DNA of 64,000 nucleotides, taken from contig NZ_JAKIRP010000025.1 in NCBI RefSeq assembly GCF_021646545.1, forward strand, positions 1-64,000. Reading direction: 5' to 3'. The stretch is from Chitinophaga filiformis (lineage in GTDB: Bacteria > Bacteroidota > Bacteroidia > Chitinophagales > Chitinophagaceae). Positions 36,715-45,419 of this stretch are shown here, one piece after another; the stretch's first letter is position 1; each line of letters starts with the position of its first letter. The position numbers and the translations under genes were made by a program. A model generated the notes under the pieces. That model saw only the letters and a list, made by a program, of their open reading frames with translations, ran no database searches and was not told the origin of the DNA.

Positions 36715-37086
36715 ATGAGTCGTAAAGAACTAAAAATTTGTGCAGAAGCTTGTGTATCCTGTTCGTTGGAATGCAGTTACTGTGTTACCGCACTGCTTAA
36801 GAGCCAGCATGCTGAAAAACTAAAAAATTGTACTGCCATATTGCTTGAGTGCATTGCTATCTGTAAAGCTACAGTAGCTGTAGCAACCCTGGATGGCGTT
36901 TTCAGCGAGCAGCAGTGCCGGCTGTGCATAGATGTATGTAATAAATGCGCCGAAATATGTGAGGCACATATGCAATGGGAGTCGGAACATTGCAGAGCAT
37001 GTGCAGACGCATGCAGACGTTGTGCTGACATTTGTGAGGAATCATTCAGTGCAATCGGAAAACCAGTGTTAACCAATAATGCATAG
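36715..37086 (+). CDS. Four-helix-bundle copper-storage-like protein (Csp/DUF326)
   Basis: 123 residues with 18 cysteines arranged mainly as CxxC and CxxxC along helices (CAEACVSCSLECSYC at 9-23; CRLCIDVCNKCAEIC; CRACADACRRCADIC). This fits the copper-storage Csp3-type bundle, whose cysteines line the core and bind many Cu(I) ions. No signal peptide is visible, so it is probably cytosolic. It may protect against copper together with the nearby oxidative-stress genes. Confidence 0.87.
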   Translation: MSRKELKICAEACVSCSLECSYCVTALLKSQHAEKLKNCTAILLECIAICKATVAVATLDGVFSEQQCRLCIDVCNKCAEICEAHMQWESEHCRACADACRRCADICEESFSAIGKPVLTNNA

Positions 37087-37155
37087 CGTACTTCGTGGCA
37101 ACAAACACACTGCTATGGAATAATCTTTGGATTCACCTTATCTCAATACATCTAT

Positions 37156-38601
37156 ATGGGAAGAAGCCTGTTTTTGTTCTTAAGCGGGTTACTGCTTACG
37201 GCCAGCCTAAACAGCTGCTATAGTACGCGTGCTTCGAAAGGCGGAGGACAGACCAAAGCCCCACCCGTCCGGAAAATTGATGTGACTGATATTGTGTTGC
37301 CTGCCGGTTACCGCATTGAGCTCGTCGCACAGGGACTCACTTTCCCAACGGCGATGACTTTTGATGAAAAAGGCAGCCCTTATGTGATCGAATCAGGATA
37401 TTCTTATGGAGAAGTGTGGACACACCCCCGGTTGCTGCGGATAGATAAAGGCAACCTGACGCCTGTTGCTACTGGTGAAAAGAATGGTCCATGGACAGGT
37501 GTTACCTGGCATAATGGTCAATTCTACGTTTCAGAAGGAGGACAGATGAGCGGAGGTAAGATATTAAAGATCTCACCTGAAGGTAAAATCACTGCCATCG
37601 CAGAGGGCTTGCCAGGCATGGCTGATCATCATACAAACGGGCCTGTCATCAAAGACAATTACATCTATTTTGGTGTGGGAACGGCGACTAATTCAGGGGT
37701 TGTAGGTCCTGACAATGCCGAGTTTGGCTGGCTGAAAAGACATCCGGACCTGCATGATATTCCCTGCGGAGATATCATACTCACCGGCGCCAATTTCGAA
37801 AGTGACAATCCTCTGTCAGGCAACACAGGAAAAGCCATTACAGGCCCATATAAGGCGTTTAATACTGCCGCTAAGGACAATGAGGTAGTGAAGGGAACCG
37901 TTCCCTGTACCGGCGCAATATTGCGCGTACCACTGGCCGGAGGGAAGCCCGAACTGGTAGCATGGGGACTCAGAAATCCATACGCCCTGGCACTCGATCA
38001 GAAAGAGCGGCTGTTTGCCACGGAGAACGGCGCGGATGACAGAGGCAGCAGACCGCTCTGGGGATGCGGAGATGTGTTGTGGGAAATAAAGCCCGGGGCC
38101 TGGTATGGGTGGCCCGACTACGCCGAAGGTAAACCTGTAAACTATTTTAAAGCGCCTGGTGGACCTGAGCTTCATCCCGTGCTGAAGCAGCAGCCAGGTA
38201 CGGTTCCGAAACCCGTAGCTGTGCTGGCGGTACATTCTTCTTCCAACGGACTTGACTTTTCACGGAACAGCGATTTCGGGTTTACAGGAGAAGCTTTTAT
38301 CGCCCAGTTCGGGGATATGGCCCCGAATGTAGGAAAAGTATTAAAGCCAGTCGGTTTCAAAGTAGTCAGAGTAAATACAGAAAGTGGTGTAGTTGAAACG
38401 TTTGCAGTCAATAAAGGCAGAAACAATGGCCCTGCCAGCCGGCTGGGCAACGGTGGTCTTGAACGTCCTGTTTCGGTTAAGTTCAGTCCCGACGGCAAAA
38501 GTCTCTATATAGTAGACTTCGGCATACTTAAAATGATCGATGGCGCAACGATACCCCAACCCAATACGGGCGTCATATGGAAGGTCTCAATCAATCAGTA
38601 A
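37156..38601 (+). CDS. PQQ-type sugar (sorbosone) dehydrogenase-like lipoprotein
   Basis: 481 residues with a lipobox-like signal (LLLTASLNSCYS) and a six-bladed beta-propeller of the glucose/sorbosone dehydrogenase family (PTAMTFDEKGSPYVIE, WGLRNPYALALDQKERLFATENGAD, WYGWPDYAEG, VKFSPDGKSLYIVDFG). Such proteins oxidise sugars in the periplasm with PQQ, passing electrons to a cytochrome. A cytochrome c gene follows immediately, which supports electron transfer. PQQ binding itself cannot be confirmed from sequence. Confidence 0.83.
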   Translation: MGRSLFLFLSGLLLTASLNSCYSTRASKGGGQTKAPPVRKIDVTDIVLPAGYRIELVAQGLTFPTAMTFDEKGSPYVIESGYSYGEVWTHPRLLRIDKGNLTPVATGEKNGPWTGVTWHNGQFYVSEGGQMSGGKILKISPEGKITAIAEGLPGMADHHTNGPVIKDNYIYFGVGTATNSGVVGPDNAEFGWLKRHPDLHDIPCGDIILTGANFESDNPLSGNTGKAITGPYKAFNTAAKDNEVVKGTVPCTGAILRVPLAGGKPELVAWGLRNPYALALDQKERLFATENGADDRGSRPLWGCGDVLWEIKPGAWYGWPDYAEGKPVNYFKAPGGPELHPVLKQQPGTVPKPVAVLAVHSSSNGLDFSRNSDFGFTGEAFIAQFGDMAPNVGKVLKPVGFKVVRVNTESGVVETFAVNKGRNNGPASRLGNGGLERPVSVKFSPDGKSLYIVDFGILKMIDGATIPQPNTGVIWKVSINQ

Positions 38602-38605
38602 AGAG

Positions 38606-38947
38606 ATGAAATCACGTATCATTTATATCGTATTACTGCTTATCGTGCTTGCCTGTACGCCCCGGCGTATGCCATTAACCTCAACTGAACGAACACGCGA
38701 AGAAAAGGTGAACAACGGACATCAGAAGTATATGCAGTATTGCCAGAAATGTCATCCTGCCGGAGAAGCGGGCCTGGGGCCTGCACTAAGCAATAATCCC
38801 GCGCCTGGCTTTATTAAGCGATTTCAGGTCAGGCACGGATTGGGAGTGATGCCGGCTTTTAAAGACGATGTTATCAGCAAAGAAGATGTTAAAGACATCA
38901 TGCGTTATCTGCGCACGGTTAAACATGACCCGAAGTTACCAGGATAA
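38606..38947 (+). CDS. Monohaem cytochrome c lipoprotein
   Basis: 113 residues from the ATG at 38606, 4 bp after the dehydrogenase stop. A lipobox (LLLIVLACTP) is followed by the haem-binding motif CQKCH and a likely axial Met in GVMPAF. It is probably the electron acceptor of the neighbouring sugar dehydrogenase. Confidence 0.88.
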   Translation: MKSRIIYIVLLLIVLACTPRRMPLTSTERTREEKVNNGHQKYMQYCQKCHPAGEAGLGPALSNNPAPGFIKRFQVRHGLGVMPAFKDDVISKEDVKDIMRYLRTVKHDPKLPG

Positions 38948-38984
38948 CAGATTGTTTTCATTGTTAAAAAGTAAATCAGTTGTT

Positions 38985-39112
38985 ATGTCTCAATCATCCA
39001 ATGTTACCACAGATCATGAAACCATAAAGAAATGGGTTGAAGAAAGAAACGGGAAACAGACGGCGAAATCAGCTATTTCAACAAACTTGTAAGCAGGCAC
39101 GAGAAACAATGA
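38985..39112 (+). pseudogene. Remnant of a small TTDHETIKKW-type stress protein (candidate)
   Basis: The ATG at 38985 starts MSQSSNVTTDHETIKKWVEE, which matches the N terminus of a small protein family found with stress genes in Bacteroidota and other groups (from memory). The frame stops after 35 residues. In the +2 frame the next bases encode DGEISYFNKLVSRHEKQ and a stop at 39110-39112, resembling a C terminus. The middle (about 60-80 residues in relatives) is missing, so this looks like an internally deleted, frameshifted copy. It could also be a short real gene. Confidence 0.4.
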
Positions 39113-39144
39113 TCACAATTTCTACTGTGTATCGTCTGAAGAAT

Positions 39145-39171
39145 GCTCCCGCACAGTTGCGGGAGCTTTTT
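39145..39171 (+). terminator. Strong terminator upstream of the first DUF421 gene
   Basis: A perfect 9-bp GC-rich stem (gctcccgca / tgcgggagc) with a cagt loop and five T residues. It probably ends the dehydrogenase-cytochrome transcript. Because it lies inside the longest reading frame of the DUF421 gene, it argues for a start downstream of it. Confidence 0.85.
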
Positions 39172-39192
39172 ATGATGAAAATCGTTACCATT

Positions 39193-39888
39193 ATGGATAC
39201 ACAATCAATACAGTTTAACGACTGGCAAAGAATACTTTTCGGAAACGCACCTCCCATCTTTCTTCTTGAAGTACTGATCAGGGCATTATTTACCTATGCT
39301 GTTTTACTCGTTGTTATCCGCTTGCTGGGAAAGAGAATGAGCGGTCAGCTCACCATTACCGAGATGGCGGTTATGCTGACGCTTGGTGCGATCATCTCTG
39401 TGCCGATGCAGATGCCAGAGCGGGGCATATTACATGGCGTCGTGATGTTGTTCTTCGTACTCGCCTTTCAACGGGGGCTCACCTGGTTCATTTTTAAAAG
39501 TCACAGGGTAGAAGCGTTAACACAGGGACATATGATCACCCTTGTAAAAGATGGCATCCTGCAATTGCATGAACTGGCAAAAGTGAACATGTCGCGTGAG
39601 CAACTCTTTGCTATACTGCGAAGCGAAGGTATTGCTCACCTGGGGCAAGTGAAGCGTGTATACCAGGAGGCTAACGGGAGTTTCAGTATCTATAGGAACG
39701 AGCCCTCCGCTCCCGGTTATAGCATTCTTCCACAGATGGACCATCAACTGCAGCAGGAGGTACAACAACCTGTGGAAGGCAACCTTCATGCATGCAGGAA
39801 CTGCGGTAATGTGAGTAAAGGAAACGTACAGGAAGCCTGCTCAGCGTGCGGGCATCTGGATTGGGAAAACGCTGTTCAACAAAAGTGA
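39193..39888 (+). CDS. DUF421 (YetF-like) membrane protein with zinc ribbon, copy 1
   Basis: 231 residues from the ATG at 39193 (39172 also possible); longer starts would run through the terminator at 39145-39171. Three N-terminal membrane helices (about 15-100) are followed by the DUF421 soluble domain (TLVKDGILQLHELAKVNMSREQLFAILR, then LGQVKRVYQEANGSFSI). The C terminus carries a four-Cys ribbon, CRNCG and CSACG. DUF421 proteins are linked to spore or stress-related membrane functions but are poorly characterised. The paralogue starts 2 bp downstream. Confidence 0.82.
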   Translation: MDTQSIQFNDWQRILFGNAPPIFLLEVLIRALFTYAVLLVVIRLLGKRMSGQLTITEMAVMLTLGAIISVPMQMPERGILHGVVMLFFVLAFQRGLTWFIFKSHRVEALTQGHMITLVKDGILQLHELAKVNMSREQLFAILRSEGIAHLGQVKRVYQEANGSFSIYRNEPSAPGYSILPQMDHQLQQEVQQPVEGNLHACRNCGNVSKGNVQEACSACGHLDWENAVQQK

Positions 39889-39889
39889 A

Positions 39890-40567
39890 ATGGAAAAGTC
39901 AGAAATTTTTATCACCGATATAGGACGTATCCTGTCAGGCGACACACCCGCAGGATTTTTTATCGAGATCATTATCAGGGGAATTATTGTTTACCTTATC
40001 CTGATGGGCGCTTTACGGCTAATGGGCAAACGTATGGCAACAAGGCTTAACAGAAATGAGCTGGCCGCCATATCTACACTGGCAGCTGCTGTCGGTATTC
40101 CCCTGTTCTCGCCTGACAGAGGTGTGTTGCCCGGCATTATTATAGGCGGTATCGTTGTGCTGGTACAACGTCTCATCGCTTATCTCGGCCGGAAGAATGA
40201 ACGCTTTGAACGGCTCTCACAGGGCAAAATCAGTACGTTGATCCACAATGGTTGCCTGCAGATGGATGAGATGAAGAAAACACGCGTTAGCAGGGAACAG
40301 CTGTTCGCGCAACTCAGGACCAATAAGGTGATACATCTGGGAGAGGTAAAACGTGTTTTCATGGAGGCCAATGGTGCATTCACAATTGTCCGGAACGTGG
40401 AGAAACAACCCGGTCTGACCGTATTGCCCACATTTGACAAGGAATTCATCGGAGAACAAGATACCACAAAGACAATCGTTTGCAATTATTGTGGAGACAC
40501 CGCATCTCCCGGTCAACCCAGTTGTCGTAACTGTGGTTGGCAGGAAACAACTAATGCCGTTATGTAA
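39890..40567 (+). CDS. DUF421 (YetF-like) membrane protein with zinc ribbon, copy 2
   Basis: 225 residues, paralogous to copy 1: three membrane helices (ALRLMGKRMATRLNRNELAAI region), then STLIHNGCLQMDEMKKTRVSREQLFAQLR and LGEVKRVFMEANGAFTIVRN, and a C-terminal CNYCG...CRNCGW ribbon. The two ORFs are 2 bp apart and surely cotranscribed. A heteromer seems likely. Confidence 0.87.
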   Translation: MEKSEIFITDIGRILSGDTPAGFFIEIIIRGIIVYLILMGALRLMGKRMATRLNRNELAAISTLAAAVGIPLFSPDRGVLPGIIIGGIVVLVQRLIAYLGRKNERFERLSQGKISTLIHNGCLQMDEMKKTRVSREQLFAQLRTNKVIHLGEVKRVFMEANGAFTIVRNVEKQPGLTVLPTFDKEFIGEQDTTKTIVCNYCGDTASPGQPSCRNCGWQETTNAVM

Positions 40568-40622
40568 ATCCGTGTACACAACGAAACACTCCATGTAAAT
40601 ACTTCCCCCGGTAACTATAAAA

Positions 40623-40675
40623 AATGTCTGGATACTGACGGACAACATGTCCCTGTATCCAGACATTTCTTTTTT
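40623..40675. terminator. Terminator after the DUF421 pair
   Basis: A 13-bp stem (aatgtctggatac / gtatccagacatt) with a 19-nt loop is followed by a T-rich run (tcttttttcc). The A-rich left flank allows it to work for the convergent small gene at 40689 as well. Confidence 0.8.
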
Positions 40676-40688
40676 CCTGCGGCTTTTA

Positions 40689-40928
40689 TCAGTCATGCCC
40701 CTCCACCTTAACAATTTTGTTGTAAATACCCATCAGCAGAAATGGAGCAGCCCATTGCCCAATGAACAAACTGATGTGCTTCTGCCGCAGGCATTGCAAT
40801 GCCAGAGAGACTCCCATAGCTCCCACTGCTGCCCATAAATAAACATCCGAAGGTAGTTTTGACGTTTGTTCTTCTATTGCCTTCGCAACTGGTCCTTCTT
40901 CATGACCCTGATTAAGTATAGAATTCAT
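40689..40928 (-). CDS. Small two-helix membrane protein
   Basis: 79 residues with a polar N terminus, then two hydrophobic segments (LWAAVGAMGVSLALQCL and LFIGQWAAPFLLMGIYNKIV). Similar short membrane proteins are common next to stress genes in Bacteroidota. No function can be assigned. Confidence 0.65.
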   Translation of the reverse strand: MNSILNQGHEEGPVAKAIEEQTSKLPSDVYLWAAVGAMGVSLALQCLRQKHISLFIGQWAAPFLLMGIYNKIVKVEGHD

Positions 40929-41043
40929 ACTACATGTTTTTTAGTGATACAATCTGATTCATTACTCTATTTACAGCCATAAAACTATGCCAGTAGCTGG
41001 GTGGTATTTTTTTTGTCATTCTTTTTACTATAATTCATGTCTT

Positions 41044-41652
41044 ATGAAAAGAATACACTTAACATTGATCATGTCTGCCATACTCATCTACGGTTGCGGA
41101 GGTGATGGTACCAAAAGCAGGGAAGAAGCAAGCAAAGACAGCACTAAAGCCATGGCAGAGAGCATGGATCACGTCAGTAATGCGGCCGTTAATTTTGCTA
41201 CTGCTGTCGCCGCCGGTAATATGAAAGAAATAGCACTGGGAAAACTGGCGCTTAAAAACGCCAATCATGGCCGCCTGAAGGTGTTTGCACAGAAGATGAT
41301 AACCGCGCACGAAAACGCAAATAAAGACCTGCAAACAGCCTGTTATACCGCCGGCGTTACTCTTCCATCAGGACTTGCAACAGAAGACCAGGAAGAAGTG
41401 GATAAAATGGCCGGCAAAGACGGAAAAGACTTTGACAGGGACTACATCAAAAAAATGGTCAGCGAGCATCAGAAAATGATGGAAAGACTCGATGCTGCTG
41501 CGGCTAATATGAAAGACGTTTCGTTGCAGAATTATGCAAAGAAAACACTACCCATAGTAAAAGCACATCTTGCCGAGGCAAGAAATATCCTCGAAGATGT
41601 GCGTAAAGAATACGACCCTACCCAATTTGACGATGTGGAGTCTTATCAGTGA
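41044..41652 (+). CDS. DUF4142 lipoprotein
   Basis: 202 residues from the ATG at 41044, with a lipobox (LIMSAILIYGCGG). The ferritin-like helical DUF4142 domain (about 55-190) has typical repeats VKSEHQK-like (RDYIKKMVSEHQKMMERLD, KTLPIVKAHLAEARNILE). DUF4142 proteins are secreted four-helix proteins of unknown function, frequent among stress-response genes. It is convergent with the DUF6766 gene, the stops directly abutting. Confidence 0.87.
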   Translation: MKRIHLTLIMSAILIYGCGGDGTKSREEASKDSTKAMAESMDHVSNAAVNFATAVAAGNMKEIALGKLALKNANHGRLKVFAQKMITAHENANKDLQTACYTAGVTLPSGLATEDQEEVDKMAGKDGKDFDRDYIKKMVSEHQKMMERLDAAAANMKDVSLQNYAKKTLPIVKAHLAEARNILEDVRKEYDPTQFDDVESYQ

Positions 41653-42042
41653 TCACTTGTCAGGATATTTCTGCTTCCATTGCGCCAATAGTTGCTCTGC
41701 ATTGTCAGGATCAAGCCTGCGGATGATAAAATCCAGCTTCTCTTCCTTCCGGTCATCGCCTTCCTTTGACTGTGGAGATCCGGTGTACCACAAGAATGCG
41801 AGACCAGCCACCTGCCATATCAGTTGCAGGAACTCTGACTGCCAGTTCTCCATCGTATCCCGCATCATTTCCATGATGTAATCACTCGTGAGGACAGGCT
41901 GTCCATGCTGTGCCTGTTCTTCAACAAATACCTGCCAGCCAAAATACCAATGCAGCACCACTGAAACAATAAAAAATAACAACGTGATCCATACATAGCC
42001 TTTCCTTTTGAAGATGGAATACTTCTGTGTACCTGTAGCCAT
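41653..42042 (-). CDS. DUF6766 membrane protein
   Basis: 129 residues with two hydrophobic segments (YVWITLLFFIVSVVLHWYFGW and LIWQVAGLAFLWYTG). The conserved HWYFGWQVFVEEQAQHGQP and MRDTMENWQSEFLQL motifs identify the family. Function unknown. The C terminus is charged. It lies 20 bp downstream of the LLM oxidoreductase gene on the same strand. Confidence 0.8.
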   Translation of the reverse strand: MATGTQKYSIFKRKGYVWITLLFFIVSVVLHWYFGWQVFVEEQAQHGQPVLTSDYIMEMMRDTMENWQSEFLQLIWQVAGLAFLWYTGSPQSKEGDDRKEEKLDFIIRRLDPDNAEQLLAQWKQKYPDK

Positions 42043-42062
42043 AACACTTCTTTTTAGGGTTA

Positions 42063-43019
42063 TTAAATATGAGGTAATACGTTCTCTCCAAAATCTTTGA
42101 TAAAAACATCCTGTTGCCGGTTAACATTATGAAGTATGATACGGTCGATACCCATCCGAACATACTGCCTGATCATCGTGATACACTTTTCAGGATCGGC
42201 CGTGATGACCATTTTATCCATAAGATCCTCGCGTCTCACATAGTCGCCAATGCTATCAAACTGTGTGGGTTGGCCCAGATCGTTTAGTACTTCGGTAGCA
42301 AATAGATTTGTACGCCATTGTTCAAAGGCGGCATCCAGCGCCTCCGCTTCCGACCTGGCGTAAGAGAATGCGATCTGTACGTAAACAGGTTTACCTGCTC
42401 CACCATTGTCCCGGAAAGCGTTGATGATCTGTTGTAACTGTTCCTCTTCCCCACCTACGGTAATCAATCCATCGGCCCATGTTCCCGCCCATCCTGCTGT
42501 TGGCGCTGATAACGCTGCTGCCATTAACGGCGGTACAACCGATGGCAATGAGTACAATTTCGCATCCCTCACTCTCACGAGACCATTGTGCGTTACCCTT
42601 TCACCCTGTAACAGACGGCGCATCACCTGTACACATTCCAGCAGTCGTGCATTCCTTTCCTCCTTCTGTGGCCAGACATCACCGGTGATATTTTCATTCA
42701 GCGCTTCGCCGCTACCCAGCTCTACGGAGAACCTTCCGGGAAACATTTCTGCGAGTGTTGCAACTGCCTGCGCAACAATAGCCGGATGATATCTTTGTCC
42801 CGGTGCACACACCACACTGAAAGGCACTGTGGTTGCCTGCATGGCTGCTCCTATCCATGCAAAGGAAAAGCCACTCTGCCCCTGTCGCTCGCTCCAGGGA
42901 TGAAAATGATCCGATGAGTGGATAGCCTGAAATCCTGCCTGCTCTGCAGCTATGGCATACCGCAGCAATGCAGAAGGCGGATGTTGTTCGTGCGATGCGT
43001 GATAAGCAATAACTGACAT
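42063..43019 (-). CDS. LLM-class flavin oxidoreductase (TIGR03885-type)
   Basis: 318 residues forming a luciferase-like TIM barrel. Family motifs include YHASHEQHPPSALLRYAIAAEQAGF, SSDHFHPW, SFAWIGAAMQATT and FSVELGSGEALNENITG. The group is related to F420- or FMN-dependent enzymes. No F420 biosynthesis genes are visible here, so FMN is more likely. The substrate is unknown. Confidence 0.87.
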   Translation of the reverse strand: MSVIAYHASHEQHPPSALLRYAIAAEQAGFQAIHSSDHFHPWSERQGQSGFSFAWIGAAMQATTVPFSVVCAPGQRYHPAIVAQAVATLAEMFPGRFSVELGSGEALNENITGDVWPQKEERNARLLECVQVMRRLLQGERVTHNGLVRVRDAKLYSLPSVVPPLMAAALSAPTAGWAGTWADGLITVGGEEEQLQQIINAFRDNGGAGKPVYVQIAFSYARSEAEALDAAFEQWRTNLFATEVLNDLGQPTQFDSIGDYVRREDLMDKMVITADPEKCITMIRQYVRMGIDRIILHNVNRQQDVFIKDFGENVLPHI

Positions 43020-43060
43020 ACAATTATCATTACCATCTCCGTACCAAACTCACCATATGA

Positions 43061-43312
43061 TCATGTAGCCTTGCCTTTCAGCTCCCAATGATCTTTAATA
43101 CGGTTACCTTCACGATCATATTTCAGGGTACGTGCATAACGTTCTCCGCGCACATTACCTTTGTCCGTTCTTTTCCCAATAAACAACAGTATCGGATTCC
43201 CTGCCTCATCCGTTTTAAAAGAGAGATCATAACCTTTGAACGCCATATCAACCATAGAGGAAGGGACATATTGCTGTGACAGTTTTTTTACAAGTGCCTC
43301 ACTGAGCTTCAT
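43061..43312 (-). CDS. Small conserved hypothetical protein
   Basis: 83 residues with a predominantly beta pattern (GYDLSFKTDEAGNPILLFIGKR, YARTLKYDREGNRIKDHWELKG). The start at 43312 has only an AT-rich leader. Resembles a small stress-type protein family of Bacteroidota, not named. It lies between the LLM enzyme and the end of the PKS operon, all on the minus strand. Confidence 0.65.
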   Translation of the reverse strand: MKLSEALVKKLSQQYVPSSMVDMAFKGYDLSFKTDEAGNPILLFIGKRTDKGNVRGERYARTLKYDREGNRIKDHWELKGKAT

Positions 43313-43351
43313 ATGTAAATCTTTACATTACCTTGTTCAAAAACTACACCC

Positions 43352-43891
43352 TTAAAAAATGACTTTCTTTTGTACCCAGCCTACGTAATTTCCATGATGA
43401 CTAATAGAAACAGGTACCGGGGAATAAGTGCAGCAATTCACGAGATAGGGTACGCCATCCTGGTTTTTCATCAGGCATTTATCTGAAAAGAGATGTACGG
43501 GTAAACTACTTCCTGTGTAGATCTCGAAATGATCGAGGAAGATGTTGTGAGAGACTGCCACGGTGTGAATACAACTATCGTGGCGATAACTGATAAATGG
43601 ATAATCGCGGGCTTCATACGATACACTGCCACAGGCGGTGCCTTCTTTATTGCCTGACAATGTACAGCTGAACTTTGCGGGGTTATATGTTCTTACATTC
43701 GTAAGGCGGTTAACGATCTTGTAGGCAGCTTCTTTACAGCTCCAGAGCAGCCAAACCATATCTGATGGCATGGAAGCCTGACAGATCATGTCCTGCTCGG
43801 CAGCTGTAAAGATCTTGCTGAGGTATCCTTTTCTTTGCCAGTTGCTTTCCTGGCGTGCAAGATGGAGATCTATGACGTCGTTGCCGATCAT
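43352..43891 (-). CDS. 4'-phosphopantetheinyl transferase of the type III PKS operon
   Basis: Transfers phosphopantetheine from CoA to the carrier protein encoded immediately upstream. 179 residues. The N-terminal GNDVIDLH carries the Mg-binding Asp, and WSCKEAAYKI (50-59) is the second conserved motif with its Glu and Lys. It overlaps the ACP gene by 4 bp and ends the eight-gene operon. A dedicated transferase suggests the local carrier is not loaded well by the housekeeping enzyme. Confidence 0.88.
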   Translation of the reverse strand: MIGNDVIDLHLARQESNWQRKGYLSKIFTAAEQDMICQASMPSDMVWLLWSCKEAAYKIVNRLTNVRTYNPAKFSCTLSGNKEGTACGSVSYEARDYPFISYRHDSCIHTVAVSHNIFLDHFEIYTGSSLPVHLFSDKCLMKNQDGVPYLVNCCTYSPVPVSISHHGNYVGWVQKKVIF

Positions 43892-44142
43892 TGTGCGCCT
43901 AATTTGGCTTCAATTATCTCTATTGCAGATTTTACATTGAGCATACGCTCCATTGATTCGTTGTCGATCACAATATTGAATTGTTCTTCCACATCCAGCA
44001 CCACATCTACCAGGTTGGCAGAGTTGATCTTAAGATCATTGACGAAATCTGTGTTCTCATTGATGTTCAGCAAGGCCTCCTGATTCTTCGCATAGGGTGT
44101 TACAATTTCCTTTAGTTGTTTAATCAGCGTTTCTCTATCCAT
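43888..44142 (-). CDS. Acyl carrier protein of the type III PKS operon
   Basis: 84 residues, four-helix carrier. The attachment serine is Ser41 in LKINSANLVDVVLDVEE, where the usual DSL is replaced by NSA, so it differs from primary-metabolism ACP. Acidic helix II is retained (EEQFNIVIDNESMERM). It carries growing acyl chains for the local KS, dehydratase and reductase and presumably delivers them to the type III PKS. It lies 5 bp downstream of the KS gene. Confidence 0.9.
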   Translation of the reverse strand: MDRETLIKQLKEIVTPYAKNQEALLNINENTDFVNDLKINSANLVDVVLDVEEQFNIVIDNESMERMLNVKSAIEIIEAKLGAQ

Positions 44143-44147
44143 TGGTT

Positions 44148-45419
44148 TTATTTATACTTCTTTAATATCACACAGGCATTCACATCTCCAAAGCCAAAAC
44201 TGGCTTTCGCTATCAAATTTAATTCTTTATAAAGCAACTGCTGAGGTATTTTTTCCGGATCAATGATCGCTGCTATATCCGGATGCAGGTCTTCGCAATT
44301 GATATTGGGGAACAGGAAGCCTTCGTGGAGCTGTAATACGGCAGCTACCAGCTCTATACTGCCAGAGGCGCTGAGGCAATGGCCAATCATACATTTCAGC
44401 GCATTGATATAAGGGAAGTCCTTCCTTTTTCTTCCCAGCGCTATGCTCCAGTTCTCAATTTCCAGTGCATCCTTTCCCGTAGCTGTGAGATGTCCGTTAA
44501 TGGCGTCTATCTCCTCTGGCGCTACGCCTGCGGCTTTAATGGCCTCCTGTATGCAGCGCTGTACAGCTGTACTATTGGGCGCTGTCATAGAGCCATCTCC
44601 TCTTTGTGCACCGGCGTTGATATGTCCGCCCAGCACTTCTGCATAGATGATTGCACCGCGTTCCAGTGCACTGTCCAGCGATTCCAGTACCAATGCCCCG
44701 GCCCCGCTGCCCGGTACAAAGCCACTGGCGGATGCGCTCATAGGGCGGGAACCTGCCGCGGGATGGTCGTTATGTTTAAAAGTACAAACCTTGAGGCCAT
44801 CGAAGCCACCCCAGATATAAGGGCCTGCATCGCTGGTACTACCTGCCAGCATCCGTTTTGCATGTCCGTTACGGATACGTTCATAAGCCATCAGCACACT
44901 TTCTGCCCCGGTGGCACAGGCGGAGGAATTGGTGGTGACCTGGTTGGCCAGCGCCAGTTTCCCTCCCAGCCAGGCACTGATGCCACTGGCCATGGTTTGC
45001 GGCACTACAGTACTGCCCAGGCGACGCACCTGCAGGGCGTCTACTTTATAGATGGCTTCCCGCAGTTTATCCACGCCGGCAGACCCTGCGCCGAAGATGG
45101 TACCACTATCCCAGTCCGGCGCCAGCTCAGCGCCTACCGGCAGCTGCGCATCCTTCCAGGCATCTATACCGGCAATTAGCCCGTACAGGATACCATTGCT
45201 GTTGAAATTCCTCAGCTCGAGGGCATCCAGGTATTGTAACTGCAATATTTCGGGCACTTCAGGTTTCCCCGCTATCTGACAGGAGAACTGTAAGGCCGCC
45301 AGCTCTGCATCATGACGGATACCCGAAGTACCTGCCTTAATAGCTTCTGCAAAAGCGGGAATGCCAACACCATTAGGAGCGGCTACGCCCAGGCCTGTCA
45401 CAACTACTCTTTTATTCAT
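44148..45419 (-). CDS. Beta-ketoacyl-ACP synthase (KAS I/II-like)
   Basis: 423 residues of condensing enzyme. The catalytic triad is intact: Cys168 in NSSACATGAES, His310 in NGHLTATG, and His347 with Lys342 in LKCMIGHCLSASG. The NGHLTATG loop deviates from the usual NAHGTST. It extends acyl chains with malonyl-ACP. It overlaps the dehydratase gene by 8 bp. It is probably a pathway-specific elongation enzyme and not the housekeeping FabF. Confidence 0.92.
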   Translation of the reverse strand: MNKRVVVTGLGVAAPNGVGIPAFAEAIKAGTSGIRHDAELAALQFSCQIAGKPEVPEILQLQYLDALELRNFNSNGILYGLIAGIDAWKDAQLPVGAELAPDWDSGTIFGAGSAGVDKLREAIYKVDALQVRRLGSTVVPQTMASGISAWLGGKLALANQVTTNSSACATGAESVLMAYERIRNGHAKRMLAGSTSDAGPYIWGGFDGLKVCTFKHNDHPAAGSRPMSASASGFVPGSGAGALVLESLDSALERGAIIYAEVLGGHINAGAQRGDGSMTAPNSTAVQRCIQEAIKAAGVAPEEIDAINGHLTATGKDALEIENWSIALGRKRKDFPYINALKCMIGHCLSASGSIELVAAVLQLHEGFLFPNINCEDLHPDIAAIIDPEKIPQQLLYKELNLIAKASFGFGDVNACVILKKYK

